Positions 13,651 through 27,200 of a DNA stretch of 64,000 nt are shown here, one piece after another. Positions within the stretch are counted from its first letter, which is position 1. Each line of letters begins with the position of its first letter. This DNA is from Linepithema humile (lineage: Eukaryota; Arthropoda; Insecta; Hymenoptera; Formicidae), in assembly GCF_040581485.1 (NCBI RefSeq), contig NC_090132.1, forward strand, positions 11,109,001-11,173,000, in the 5' to 3' direction. The translations under genes and the position numbers were made by a program. A model generated the notes under the pieces. That model saw only the letters and a program-made list of their open reading frames with translations. It did no database searches and was not told the DNA's origin.

Positions 13651-15196
13651 CCTTTTTATTTAGAGCGCAACTTTCATTGTAGGTTTGAATAAATCCAATA
13701 TTGTACGAGAATTCCGGAGCAGCTTGCTTATACAGGCTGAAAATTCAGTCTTTTTAACTTGTTATCTCATGCATTTTGTACTTGATAGCAAGATAGTCGA
13801 AAAGATAATCGAAAATAATCTTGTCATTATTTAAATAAATCTAATAAAAGAATTATATGCATATTGCACATTTTTTTTGTATTTCATTACAATCAAAGAT
13901 GTAAATTTAATTATAACCAAAGATAGTTTCAATATTATAATACATATACAAGTTTCAATAATATAACACATATACAAGTTAAAAACAATATGCACATTTA
14001 ACGGAAATAAATTTTGACCTGAAAAATGTATTTAAAAAAAAATTGACTCTGCTTTGAAAAGTGCTGCGTTTTCATTATTCAGTTGCACAATTCTACAATA
14101 CCTTAACCTCGCGATTTCGCGATACACGCGCGATTATTTTTTCTCTTATTTCGTTGAACCGGCGAGGTACATCGACGCACTGCAGCTTGTGTATAATGCG
14201 CACTCGAACAACTACATACTGCACGGTACATTTTTTTCATACAAAGTAACCAACGGTGAATGGATATCCTCCACCAAAAACGAATTAAATCCAACTCTTT
14301 GTGCGGCTTTTTTTAAAATACAAAGTTCGCGTGTAAATAATACCGTATTGCACGGCACATATTGTATTCAATATATTCTCCAGCAAACGAGAAATGCACA
14401 TTCACTGACGCACAAGCGCGCTGTACAGGAGATTTGTGTGAGGGATTGTGTTTTTTACATTTACATTTATTAATAGTATACATATAAAGGGAAAATATTA
14501 AATGGAATGGAATATATTATACTTATAATTATATACATTTTTGTATTGCAAACTTTTCCGAATGTAACATGAGGCGCGGATGCCGTTAGCATAAACTGAA
14601 CGTAATGAAAATACAGTAAATAGTATTGATTGTAAACCAATATCTTTAAACATGCGACATTTTTTTATTATGTAATGTTAAAACTTTGTTAATTTTAAAT
14701 GAATTTGATAGAATTGAATTTTCAATAAAAATACAAATGGTTGGTTATTATACTGCATATGTAAGACATGTCATGAAATATTTAGTACTGTGAAACCGCA
14801 TGGACAATATAATTATTTTACATTATAGTCAATTTTAACGTATCAATTATATATTATTGTTAATTTTTGTAATGGACATACAATGGTGTCAATAAAGTTG
14901 ACGAATCAATTAAGATTTCACAATATATTATAACATAATTTTTCTACTAATCTTAATGTTTATAAATTGTTTATCACATAATTTGATGCAATAGTCATTA
15001 ATTCTTCTATTTCGTGATAGCTTTAAGAATTATTACTTCATCAGGCAAACAAAATTATCTAAATTATTTATTCACACCTAGTGTTTCATAATTCCATGTT
15101 ACTGATAAAAATATATATGCATGATATGCATGATTTTCTTGGCATATCCTTTTCTCATCCCGTACTTGCTACGTCGATGAGGTCGCAGGAATGGTG
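13651..15196. other. No gene seen; one short tandem duplication
   Basis: AT-rich DNA. A 26-bp unit beginning GTTTCAATA is tandemly duplicated at 13,926-13,951 and 13,952-13,977 with a few substitutions. A 139-codon frame (14,054-14,473) has no recognisable motif and is overlapped in two other frames. It is not called. Confidence 0.5.
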
Positions 15197-15226
15197 CACA
15201 CACATACACACACACACACACACACC
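15197..15226. repeat. (CA)n microsatellite
   Basis: A CA dinucleotide run with one TA interruption. Confidence 0.93.
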
Positions 15227-18200
15227 AATGGCTAGGTGATAAATATTAAGCAGCGTGCAGCACAATGGGGTAGCAACGCAACAAAAGACGCCGGCGCGCT
15301 CGGATTCCGGCAGGGTTGCACCCACGCGCAATTTTGAGGAGACGTGTATTTCATGCTACCGGTTAATTTTTAAACGTTTCTAATTAAAAGGCTAGTTAAA
15401 CAAGGCGTGTGCGCGATTGCCCCCGGGGCACGCGAGTTTCAAGCTTACGCGTCACTAGTGAAGACGAAGGGGATGTTAGGGGATGGTAAGATGAAAGGGA
15501 GAACATCGAAGGTGAATTGGAAGAAGATTGATGAAGGACAGAGTAAAAAGTAACCAGCAATTGCGAATGTGTCATTAGACAAAAGAAACTGGATAAGGAA
15601 GCAAAAAGAATATATCATACAGATAAAATGGTTAAACATAGTTTTGATGTAGGAATATCTGTATCAAAATGATAAAATTTATCGTATAATAGAATATTGA
15701 GAAATATAAATGTAAAACACGTAAAAAGTAAACATATAACTTGATTGAGAAAGACTGTCATAGAAACCTCAAAATATACATAGTTGACGATAAAGTAATA
15801 ATCAACAGAGCCACCGTTTCAGCTGCTATCATAAAAAAAACCTCTTAAAAAAATATTACAGAAGGGTATTTATAAGCGATTGGGAGAGAACGCGCAAACG
15901 AGTGAGAAAGAAGGAATACTTGGATACTGTGGCTAGGATTGAGCACCACCGTCACCCCCATTCCCTCCGTGCGGGAGTAGCTCTGAAAGCCAACGATGGA
16001 AACAAACATCGCGGAATTACGAGTGTACATTTGCGAAAAGCCGACGGATGAAGCATGCTGAGCGTAGGAGGTGGCGCATACGAGGGGGTGGCCAGGGGGT
16101 GGGCCAGAAAGGTGGGCATCATCATACCGCTATTACAGCGTGAACGCGTGTGTAAATACGCCTCGTGATGTATTCCGTAAGGCGTGGATTTCTCGACGCT
16201 TGTTGATCCTTGTTATAGCGGGCACTTATACGCCGGGTGCATTAAATGTTAGTTTGAGGGTGGAGAGGAAGAGATAGACAACAAGGGTGAAGGAGAGATC
16301 AGAAATAATGGAACGGTAAAGAGGATAAGCTGACTTTTTAATGCTGGCGAGATGTTATGTTGTTAAAATTACGGTTTACACACATATAGGTAATTTTTGT
16401 TATTATTTCCCTGTAATTATTTTCTATTTTTATTCCATGAAATATGACAAAATATCAAAATCTTTTAATACACAAAACATGCAAAACAGGTTCCTGTGTT
16501 TGTCATATAATTCTTCTCGATATCTTTATTTGCGATAGTTAAGAAGAAATTATGATATTTTATGTTAAATTATATAGACAAAAGAGAGATTGTTTTAATT
16601 TTTCTGCAAAGTGGAAAATTGATCATATATTATCCAAAAATTTTTCAATTGGCAAGCAAAAAATATATAATTAATTTATTATTTTCTAAATCGTAAGCTC
16701 ATGTTAATCGTTAATGTTTAGAAAAGATGAAGAAACAAGCGTTTTTCTGCACAATTCGGCGGAAGACTCACAGACTTGAGACTTAGTGTGAATCGATATA
16801 TAGAAGGATAAACTGAAAAAGTTTCGCAGGATATTACGTTAATAAATAGCTTTGTTTGCTGAGCTGCTTTTGCCGTAATAGAAGTTTTGCGGATCGTAGC
16901 CGAAACTGGAAAGTTTCTTCTTGAGCGGCGCGCAATATTTTTTGCACGAAATCGCGTACTGTTCTTATGTCCAAATGGAATGTTTCGCGATGATTTATCA
17001 GAATTATTATAAGTCATAAAAAAGAAAACATTTTCATAGAAATTTCGATTATTTTTCAGATTAAAAATTTACGCTTTTAGACAATATGTTTTGTAAATAA
17101 TAAATTTTACTTTTTATTGGAAAGAATGATCTATATCTAATTTGTAATTTATAATAATAAAAATTTCAAATTTAATGAATATATTAATTAGAAACGTTAT
17201 ATAAAAGTTTCTTCAATTACATATCTCTCTTTAAACAATCATTGTTGAACAAAGATTGTAATATGTTTGATAATAAGTTGTTATATAAATATTAATTAAA
17301 TAATTAACAATTTGTAATATTACTAATTAACAATTTTATATAATCAGGCGTCACAGACCTTTCCGGAAAATTACTGTTTCACACAATGCAATCCAATCCG
17401 AGTCATCCGCATATCGACTCGCTTCGAAAATCGTAACGTCGTCGTGATCGCGGCGACGCTCTCAGCTTAATTAAATGCGCAGGAGGGAGTGTATTCGCTC
17501 AAAGGACAATTTCGGGGTTTGGTGGGATAGATTGCCCGTAAGCAGCATCGATATAGTGAAAGGAATAGGAAGACGAGTCCACTGGTCCGAAGTAGTTGGT
17601 TTAGTGATTTTGGCGTTCATTGGCTAGCCGTGACGTCTGTGCAAGATTGGTACTGTTCGTCGCAAACCCTTGGGACAGCTTGAAGATGTTTCGTGTCTTC
17701 CCAGAAATTTCCTCATGGGTATTTTAAGTGCCATCTTCAACCCTTTCGTGAGAAGTAGAACTATTCCTTCAAGCAATTCCTTCAAGCTGGCCGTTCTTAC
17801 GTGGTGGTATTTCTGAGATTACACGCAATAGCGTTGTAATTGCTGTAGTATGAGCTTCAACGATCCCTAATCATAGACGTTGTGGATGCTATTTAGAACA
17901 ATTTATTGGAAAGAGTCATTGAATCGTTACATTTTTAACATAAAATATTTAATAGATGCGACTCTATGAATTAATTAATATTTTGATATAGTAATCATAA
18001 TATATTAATCATTTATTAATTTGTATTTATATAAATAGCTGACATATAATGTAATGTAATTCAAGATATATATGTAATGCAAGATTCTCTCTCTTTCTCT
18101 CTCAAACACACACATACACACACACATATTTATTATATTGTGATTGCAATGTTCCGTCACACATGCACAATGTAGTTTATTATTAGTAATTTATTAACAT

Positions 18201-18230
18201 GCATTAACATAGAAAAGCACAAAATTTGAG
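15227..18230. other. No gene seen; TC/CA microsatellite at 18,085-18,127
   Basis: AT-rich DNA with minor GC-richer segments (about 15,240-15,500, 15,880-16,280 and 17,380-17,830). Short TC and CA runs occupy 18,085-18,127. No frame exceeds 99 codons and none has a motif. No transposon ends were found. Confidence 0.5.
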
Positions 18231-18740
18231 ATCCAGCTTTATTAGAACGCGATGTCTCGGGAAGAGATACACGTAACCGTTCCCTTCCGCGCCGAGAACT
18301 TAACCGTCACGGCACTGCAGTATGTTACTAAATGATCCAACCCACAGCTATTATCCACCTCCGACCGCCACGTCGTCTCTACGCATCCACCTCGTCCCCC
18401 AATTTCCTATGCTCCAGCGTTAGAATACGCAATTTAATACTCGACCAATTACATATACGAAATCTTGTTAGCACGGGTTATACCGTCGGGGATACCGGAT
18501 TGAAGATCGGTGGGAGGGGGGTTGCGAGGAGGCTGACACCCGAGGCATTCTTCGAGGGTGTCTTGGAGAAGGTAGAAGAGCGTTGACTGGGAATTCGGTC
18601 GTAGAAACAGGCAGGCATACAAACTTGCTCAATTACGATCCTCGATTACAACTATAAAATGCGATATTGTTACAACCGTGCCATCCCTTGTGCTCTCATT
18701 CTCCAAGTATCCGCTTAACCCAACGCGGCTTTCTTCAATC
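18231..18740. other. CpG-rich patch, no gene recognised
   Basis: A GC-richer segment with one 84-codon plus-strand frame (18,332-18,586) and no motif. It may be regulatory. There is no direct evidence. Confidence 0.3.
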
Positions 18741-20268
18741 TATAATGACGACGCCGCGTAAAGGACGCTTCTGCTATAAACCAATGATGCGACACACTCC
18801 CATGAATTATATATTGAAATTTTAATTGATAATCCCACAGAATGATAATTTAGAAATTTATTAACATTGTTCAATACATTTTAGCTGTCAAATATATTTT
18901 GCGATATTAATTTGATATAATAGAAATTTATATAATTGACTGGTCCTTTACTAGTCAATTACTGTCATCAAATATAATAAAAGTCTATTACTCAAAATTT
19001 GTAATGCACAAATTTATCTCATATTATTTATTATGTAATAAGTGGATTTCGGAGAAAAATAGCCGAATTTTTTTACGAAACAATGCGCAAATCAAGTGTC
19101 GGAAACAATTTTTGACAGAATCGCGTGAAAATACAAAATCGCCTATTAACGGGCCGAGTGTGTCGAGAATCGTGATTGATGATAGTCCAGGGTGTTGATA
19201 GTTGTCCATTAATCGCAGCGGAACGAACGTCACGGGGAAAGGTGAGGGCCGATATGGGAAACGGCGATCAATGGGCAAATCCTTATCTGACCGAATGGAT
19301 TGATAGGGCCACTTATCGGTACGGTCCGTTTGTACTCTTGACCACCACGACACAAAGGTACCTGCCACGATTTGATATCCAGAGAGGGGAAATAACGTCA
19401 AGCATTTTCTCCGAACTGTTTATTTCGACGATAATATAACTGTCTACTGACCATTTTAAGCAACACATACAAAAGCATACAGCTTTTATCGAACACTGCA
19501 AATAATATATTACCCGCTTATTTATATATTGTTTATCCACTTCGTTTAAAGTGCATTATAGTCTATTAACCGAAACTAATATCTGATAACAAGAACAGAG
19601 ATAAATCTTCCGATAATCAATAACTTAATAAACATTGTACAACTGTTCACGAGGCAAATTAATTGGTGTGTCATATATTGATAATATAAATATTAAATGT
19701 TGAATGCCAAAAAATGACACAAAAATTAAAGAGTGTATATGTATGTAAATGATTATATTACATGAGGAAAAAGAATCGAATAAATGTAACAGCAAAAATG
19801 AAAAGCGAATTGATAATAATTAGCTAATTAAATGTCTGATTAAAACAATTTATATTTTATAAATTATAATAATTGTGTAATTAATTTTCGAGATATGCGT
19901 ATTAATATGTAGAGAAATAATTGCAACAGTCTCTTTTATAAGAAAACGTGAAAGATTATAATTTGAACCAAAAATATTTTCGGCTTTACACAAGGACTTA
20001 TTTTACATTAACACGTTTCAAATAGAATACTTTAATAGGTATTAAATGATCTATTAATCAAGTTTTATTGAATTAATTTATTCGAAAGAAATGTAAAGTA
20101 AGGGTTAATCAGTTTACACACATATGCAATATATATCACGATCTTTTTTTGAATCACGACCAACTTGGGACGGTTTGAAAAGTTCATTTTTTACTGCCGC
20201 CTGACTCTTTGAAACACATGTAAACACCGCCGCATGCAACGAACGGTGGTCATTCTGTCGAGTCGAGT
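18741..20268. other. No gene seen; small hairpin at 18,934-18,960
   Basis: AT-rich DNA. An 11-bp inverted repeat (AATTGACTGGT with ACTAGTCAATT, one mismatch, 5-nt loop) lies at 18,934-18,960. Overlapping frames on both strands at 19,024-19,540 have no motif. Confidence 0.5.
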
Positions 20269-20580
20269 ATGATGCTAGACGAAAGTCGAGAAATAATTAA
20301 CGATGTTCTCGAAGGGATAGTGGCGATCGCGTCGCCTTCAACGACTACGCGTGACGACCCTTCGCTTACCCCAAGAGACCTTGCGGCACAACGTCAACTC
20401 CCCCAGCGAACTGTTCGCCGACCATTCAGTTCACATTTCGCAACACAGAAACACAAACGAGGGTCACCGACGAACCGGTTAATGGTTGATGACGAACAAG
20501 TATCTTGTCTGCGATGCATGTGCAGAGATTCCTCTTGTGCGCTGTCTAGCGATATCAAGTGCTGCGAGGTTAATGTGTAA
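20269..20580 (+). CDS. Doubtful small open frame, 103 codons, no known domain
   Basis: An ATG at 20,269 opens a 103-codon frame ending in TAA at 20,578-20,580. The predicted protein is mixed in composition rather than low-complexity, starting MMLDESREIINDVLEG and ending in a Cys-containing tail (CLRCMCRDSS and CCEVNV). I recognise no domain, signal peptide or membrane segment. No equally long frame opposes it, which makes it slightly better than the other frames here, but no splice or promoter signal supports it. It is most likely a chance frame and is listed only as a candidate. Confidence 0.12.
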   Translation: MMLDESREIINDVLEGIVAIASPSTTTRDDPSLTPRDLAAQRQLPQRTVRRPFSSHFATQKHKRGSPTNRLMVDDEQVSCLRCMCRDSSCALSSDIKCCEVNV

Positions 20581-20990
20581 ACTGAGTAACATAAATACCA
20601 GCATGCATAATGTTACAACGTTATTTGAAATAATAATATGTTATTTGAAATAATAAAATAAAAATCGTATCAAGATTTAATTAAATACTGTACAAAAACT
20701 TAGGATTGGCCAGAAATTATTTAAAAGAAAAGAAAGTGATTTGATTGAAAAAACAATAATATAAAAATACAAATAAAAAGCGGAGAATTTGCTCAAGCTT
20801 GAAATATGGAGATAAATGTGCAATAATTAACAATTGATAAACTCTTTGAATAAAGGGTAATTGTATTATATTTATAAAGCCAACAACTTTGCAAACAAAA
20901 CAGCTACTAAATTATAAATTATTAAAAATATCTAATCTTACTGAATGATTAAAATTTCATGACTTTGCAAAGCAGTCGACATACAATCTA
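20581..20990. other. No gene seen; 20-bp tandem duplication
   Basis: Very AT-rich DNA. A 20-bp unit starting TTATTTGAAATAATAA occurs twice in tandem at 20,621-20,640 and 20,641-20,660. Nothing else is recognised. Confidence 0.6.
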
Positions 20991-22776
20991 TAGATGGATA
21001 GGCATGTGAATGAAGGATGTGGATGCATCGATACGCAAACGGACAGGCCAGATGGATGGATCCAACGAACGTCTTCACACAAGGTCAATCCTTCGCGCAA
21101 AGGTGCACAAAAGTTTATTCCCCCGCCCGCATATTCTTGTGCGCTCCTATCTCCGTCCGTGCGGCTTTATATACATTACATAATGATGTTTATCCCGTCG
21201 CGCCGACGGGAACAATCGTCTCGAAAGTAAATATTTAACGTTATTTCGCGCAATGTTTCGCCCGCTGAAGAGTGCGGAAGAGACGCAGCGAGCGATAGCG
21301 TCGAAGGGAAGGGAGGAGGGATGTGATGAAGAGAAGCAACCGAGAATTGGATCTGGAGCAGAAACGAAAACGCGAGGAAGAAGCGAAACGGCGGAGGGTG
21401 ACGCCTTCGGGGGTGAGGAGAAAACGAGCATTCCCTGCGAGCGTTTGTCTTTGAATTTTATTTGAGACGCTGATAATACGCGCTTCCGCCGGGAATTGCG
21501 CGATTCTTGTTTTATACGGGAAGGTAAACGCCGCTGCGCGCCATGCATCGAATTTCAATGCTTTCTCGGAGTCGATGGTGAAGTGACGTTCAGATGGTGT
21601 GACGATTCTGATGCTTGGAAAATTTGAATTCCCTTTTATAAAGGACCGAGTTTCGTGAATGGCAAATAAAAATCGCTTACGCGATCGGGATAAGTTGATT
21701 CATTGATCACACTGCAACTGCAAAGCATTATTAAGTTTAAATAGTCACAGTGATAAAATATCTTATATTGTAATGTTATTATATACAGAAATATATTGCA
21801 AGATCAATAATACTTTTTATATTTTTTCGACATTATCTTAAAAAGATTTCGCTAAATATGTGTAAATACAAACAAATATTACGCACTATATTATTAAACT
21901 CACTACAAGCTTAAGGTAAACGTAACGTCAGCGAAAATTGCTTTTTGTTTCTCTGATGCTATATTTTGCGGATCGAGTTCACGATTTCAAGCCCGAGGAT
22001 CTTGCGCGTATCTACACATCCCGAGAAAAAACGCAAAGTTTCGAGATCCCGTGGCCGTGATATAGGCACGATGATATATGGCCAACGATAAAGCCGAGAC
22101 ATTGAAAGGCCGCGATCGATTTCGCTTGGTTTCTCGGTCTGCCATTCTTCGAAATGTCGTTGCCGTGCGCTTTCTCCCACCGCTTTGGAAATGAATCGCG
22201 CGATCTATCGATTCACGTAGACGCCATGGACGGCGTAAAAGCCATGGACGTTCGGCATTCGCGCGTTATCGAATTTATGGAGTAGGAAGGAGAAATGAGG
22301 GTGAGGAGAACTAGGACCGTTGAAACTGAAAATGTATCCAAGTATCTTTGTAAAAAGAGCAATTTTTATGCGCTCGTGATAAAAAAAAAAAAAAAAAAAA
22401 ATAATTAATTTTAATAAATTAAAATAAATTTCGGAAAACCTTATATGTTTTGACAAATTATCATGTATAATAAATACAAATATGAATATATATACACATA
22501 TATAATTTTCTAATTACAGTTTGATTGCACACACAACACTTGGTCGTTAAACGATACAAACCTTTTTTTTAGTAAGGGAATGAAAAGACAGAGGGACGGA
22601 AACGATTCAAGATCGACTAAGAAAGAAAGGGAAAATAAGCGGAGAGAATCGAGGCGGGAGAATCGAGACTGCTGACGTAGCACTGTCCAAGCCAAATGGC
22701 CAAAATGGTCAGCCACCGTCGGTAATGGCCCAATAGACGCTCCTTACATTGCCGCAAGATATTGTTTAGGCTCGCC

Positions 22777-22780
<4 letters not shown>
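20991..22780. other. CpG-rich patches with AT-rich spacer, no gene recognised
   Basis: GC-richer DNA at 20,991-21,560 and 21,940-22,300 carries overlapping frames on both strands (up to 133 codons, minus, 21,147-21,548) with no motif. The spacer is AT-rich. A run of A at about 22,380-22,400 and a T run near 22,563 are simple sequence. Confidence 0.4.
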
Positions 22781-22860
<80 letters not shown>

Positions 22861-22884
22861 CCTCTCTCTCTCTCTCTCTCTCTC
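22781..22884. repeat. (TC)n microsatellite
   Basis: About 104 bp of TC dinucleotides, interrupted once by CCCC near 22,858-22,862. The reverse strand is a GAGA tract. Frames encoding Arg-Glu or Ser-Leu repeats across it are artefacts. Confidence 0.97.
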
Positions 22885-24045
22885 ACCACCACGCTCACTG
22901 CTGCTCGCGACCGATTTTCGATTCCAAGTCCATTCCCTGCGAACGCGTGACTGCGTCGTTTCCACGTTATGTTATCACTCGTAGAGGTATCGTACGCGAC
23001 GGACGAGTCGATAAAAATTTCTTCGCGGTAAGCATAGTTTTCTTTTACTGCATCGTTTTACGCGTTTATCGCTCAAGGTGTGTCTCTTCGCGGTAATTCT
23101 TTTGGGAGAAAAGGAAAACTCTGTAAATATAACTCGACACATACGTATCTACGTTTCCAAGATATGTGAACCAATTAAAACAAATAGTTTAGGAATACAT
23201 GTGATATAATTAAAGTATTGCGTAATTCATTTAATTACAAGTTTACATTTTGAAAATAAAGAAATTTATGGAGCCTGTAATTTGCATTTTGTCATTAAAT
23301 ATAATATTAAGTCTCTATTTAGACGATATGAAGACATAATATTTGCTAAAATTGAAAAAAAATTTTAATAATAATAAGTACTATTGGTTTTTAACTATAT
23401 TTTTTGTTATTAAAATTTAGCTTTGCCTAGAGTTAAAATGTCCACTTAAATAAGGCCATAATTCTCGTCCGCTTATATGATTGCTAAGAAGTGGAAATGA
23501 TGGATCGCGGCAGCATCACTTGAAATATCACTGGAATAAGAAATTTTATTTCGACAGTGATTTGTCCGTCTGACTGAAAGATTCCAGGGGCCCTCGAGTA
23601 CTCCTTGTTGGCCATTATAACTTTCTGGCGTCAGGTAGTAATTAAGTCTGCAATAAGGACGAGTGGTCTGCCACCCATTAAGACAACGACTGATCGACAC
23701 TTTGTGCGGCGGGCGCGAAAAAAGGTCGTCCCGTCAAATGAACTGAAAGGAGATCCGATGAAAGAAATTGTCAAAGTAAGAAAGGAAATAGAGAGTGGGA
23801 GTACGCGACAGATGATGGTAGAGAGGATTCCGATACTTCGCACCATCACACTTTATCATAATTACTAGTAGCAATTATGTTCTTTTAACATAACGAGCCA
23901 TACCATTTTCTCCTCTTAGTCATAAATGAGGGTATAAAATTGTTATGTGTAATATGTAAGACATAATTTGTCAAATGTGTTTTACGCTTAATAATTTGCA
24001 ATCAATTAAATATTTATTTTATCTAAATTTATATTAGTTCATATA
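22885..24045. other. No gene seen
   Basis: A moderately GC-rich shoulder (22,885-23,110) is followed by AT-rich DNA and a mixed segment at 23,460-23,850 whose frames overlap on both strands without motifs. Confidence 0.5.
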
Positions 24046-24115
24046 TACGAGTTAAATTTTATTACTTATTACTGTTGCAATACGAGTTAAATTTTATTAC
24101 TCATTACTGTTGCAA
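24046..24115. repeat. 35-bp tandem duplication
   Basis: A 35-bp unit starting TACGAGTTAAATTTTATTAC occurs at 24,046-24,080 and again immediately at 24,081-24,115 with a single visible substitution, which suggests a recent local duplication. Confidence 0.92.
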
Positions 24116-24157
24116 AATAATCTTGTAAGTACATAGATTGTAACATATTATATATGA

Positions 24158-24215
24158 CAGAGGTGCCCAATTAGTCGATCGCGACGTGTTTTTTGATACA
24201 TCTTTTTCACATTTT
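24158..24215 (+). mobile_element. Possible single end of a hAT-type element
   Basis: CAGAGGTGCCCAA followed by TTAGTCGATCGCGA resembles the terminal sequence of many insect hAT elements, which typically begin CAGRGGTG. No matching reverse-complement end was found nearby and no flanking 8-bp duplication can be tested, so this would be a truncated relic. The call rests on end similarity from memory and is weak. Confidence 0.28.
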
Positions 24216-24250
24216 AATTTTTACTTTGTTTGATTTTATTATAAAATTTA

Positions 24251-27200
24251 TGTTTGTAATTTTGATATTTATTTTGTTCCCATTAATTTGTTTATATTTT
24301 GACACTTTGTTTGCCTCTATCGATGTATGTTTAGTAAACGTTGAAATCAGATTCTAATTTTGTAATTTTTTCCCCTCATGGATAGATTGGGAGGTCGCTT
24401 TACTAAACAAAAAGTTTATATGTACGAAAAGGTTAATCAGCGCTGATACGATATGATGAAATATATGTAAAAAATTATTCTTGTGTAATATTTTAAGGAA
24501 AGTGAGTGCGCTTGCGCGCACGAGTGTATATGTCAAGCGTCATCACATTTTTTTTATTTATAATCCGTAGAGAGAACGAAGCAGTTCTTATCTTTATGAC
24601 TTTTTATTACCACCACTGATGTCACTTCTACAAAAGTTTCGAATCAGTTTCAAAAACTGCTACTTTTCTCAGACTTATTCGAAGCAGTCAGCCAGAAGTG
24701 CACCAGAAAAGTTTACGGAATTCGTTTTAATTACTTCGTGGTGAACGCTTTGACCGATATTGCAAAGATAGGGATTTGTATTAATGTCTTCTCTGCCAGA
24801 ATTATCTTTTGTCTTACAATTATTCAAAAATACTAAGTGTTATTTAAACTTTGAAACAATTGGCAAACTGGACTTTTGTGACATTTTTCGCGAGCAGTTT
24901 CAAAATCTCTCGAGTACCCTTCCTAAATAGATCGCGCATAAATCTCGCAAAAACTTGGCCGTTTCCGGCAGCCTCATTGATCACCTCTGAGTCCGTACGA
25001 CAGAGGCGACAGACAAGGATGCACTGCGTGAGTTACCGCCGAATACGATATGCTCCCGATGCAGATGCAGATACCCAGACGATGTAACGACCGGTAGGGG
25101 TGAGACTGCAGTTAGGCACGGCCAGTGTCTCCGGGGTACCATGGTATCCGGAATGGTGAAGTTCGCTTGGTAGATTCCCTGTGTGACCCGTCATCCGTCC
25201 TCTGCCTTCTGTCCTCCTCCCACACGCCCCGTCCTTCTCTCCCGCTCTATCTCCATCGCTCTCTTTCGCTACAATACCGCGTTCTCCGGAAATTCCATGG
25301 AAGTCGAATCTCGCGCCACCCATCCGCCCACATAATTCCAACAGCCGAGAGCTGTTCGGTTAATATCTCCCGCTTGCTGACACCGTCAAATAAAACATCC
25401 CCGGGTCGTCTTTGGGGTGGTGCGGGAATGGGCCCGAGGAAGGTGTGACCTACGGTATAGACTCGAGACGCCGAGAGGAAATCTCGGTTCTTTATGTACG
25501 TACGTATAGATACACCACGCATCATCCAGCTGATTCGGCACTTTTTCGCGCGGCGCTACGAATAAATGTGAGGAACCTGCAGGCATTTCGTTTTGTGGAA
25601 TGTCGCGAGGGAATGGGTACGGCGCGCGGTGACACGCGCCACAAGATTATATGCCCGCTGCTGAAAATGGCGCGTTTTGAGTTTAAAAGATGTTCCACGC
25701 GAAAAAGACGAGATAATATTTGATGGAAGAATGTACGGCTTTTTAAAAATAACTTGATTTCGCGATATGTACGCAATGACAAATTTTCTGATAGATTGCT
25801 TGTATGTAAACTTCTTTAGTATAATAGTATGATTTTTGTGAACGACTCGTTTACCACGTAGCTGAAATAAATTTCAGTTGTAATTAATTTTTTATAATTT
25901 GATACTTATCCATGCTATATAAATTTACAGTGCTTTATTAACCAAGTTATAATTTCAAGTAACAATAATAACCTAGTATACATTCGTTGGCCTGTAAAAG
26001 CAAGCAGCATGTAATTAGTTGAAGGCAGCGACCATAATTTTGAGCATTTGCGTTAAAGAGAAGCAGTGAGAGAGGGAGAGAGATTTGGTAAAAAGAGAAG
26101 GAGGAAGACGCTCGGAGTGGCACAGAGTGGCAGAGAAATAGGTACTCCGAACGCGCAGAAAGGAGGAAGGGGTGGGCGACAGAAAGCTGCGGGGGTGGGA
26201 GATTCGCGCATATCCGATGCCGGGAGGGGGCGAGAGGGTGCGAGAGAGTAGGGAGATAAGGCTAACACAGCGAGAGAATGAGAATGAAGGGAGAGACGTT
26301 TCCACTATTGATCATCGAGGCTCAGAGTGTAATGCTAATCATGCCCCCTCGCTCGTACCCATCCCCCAACGCTCGCAGCCGCACCTACCCCCGGCAGCTC
26401 TACCTCACCCACCGCCCCGCCGTTGATTCTCTTACCCGTCCCTCATCCTTCCGCCACCCAACGTCCCTTCTGTGACACAGAGCCGGCAAGATATCGACTC
26501 TGACACCCACGCGACCCATAAGCAACCGAGCTTCACCCTTCCCCCCCCCCTACCATCTTCATCTCGTTCAAGATTCTATACATTTCGGAAGAGAACTGGA
26601 CTTTTGCTTTACCGTTGTAGGGATACGTACAAAGCATGAGTTTTCTCTATTAATTAGACATTGATGATTGCCCATGTTTGGTCTCATCGATCCTATTACA
26701 TTCGGAAATGTTTTACTAATGATATTATATTGGAAAGCTATCGTTGTATAAAAATTTATTTTAATAATTTATTGTGTTACGACACATGCATTTGTTACAC
26801 TATAAGTAATGAGTTTTTCTTCATTTATTTTTATTTACTACTACCGAGACTTGTACTAAGAAAGATTTAGTTCTAACATAGATTTAGTATTAACAAGTGA
26901 GTATAAGAAAGTAAATTGATAAAGGAATGTTCCGGCACAATAAATGATTGAAAATGAAACGATTTGTAGTAAATATATGTAGGTCACATGTGTAATAAGA
27001 AGAACAAGTAGAAACGAGTGAACTTTAATTTCTTACTTTATTAAGAAACAAATATTAATATCACAATAACAAATGATAACGGGCGGATATCAAATCAAAT
27101 TAAATAAATTGAATTGCGAGTGCAAATTGCGATTTTTAATCGTATATTTGGAATGGAAGTACTCGCTGAAACAAGAGGGGCGCAGTGCTGATACAATTAA

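Noticed and set aside
22617..22965. Arg-Glu and Ser-Leu repeat frames across the TC tract
   Set aside because: Artefacts of the dinucleotide repeat.
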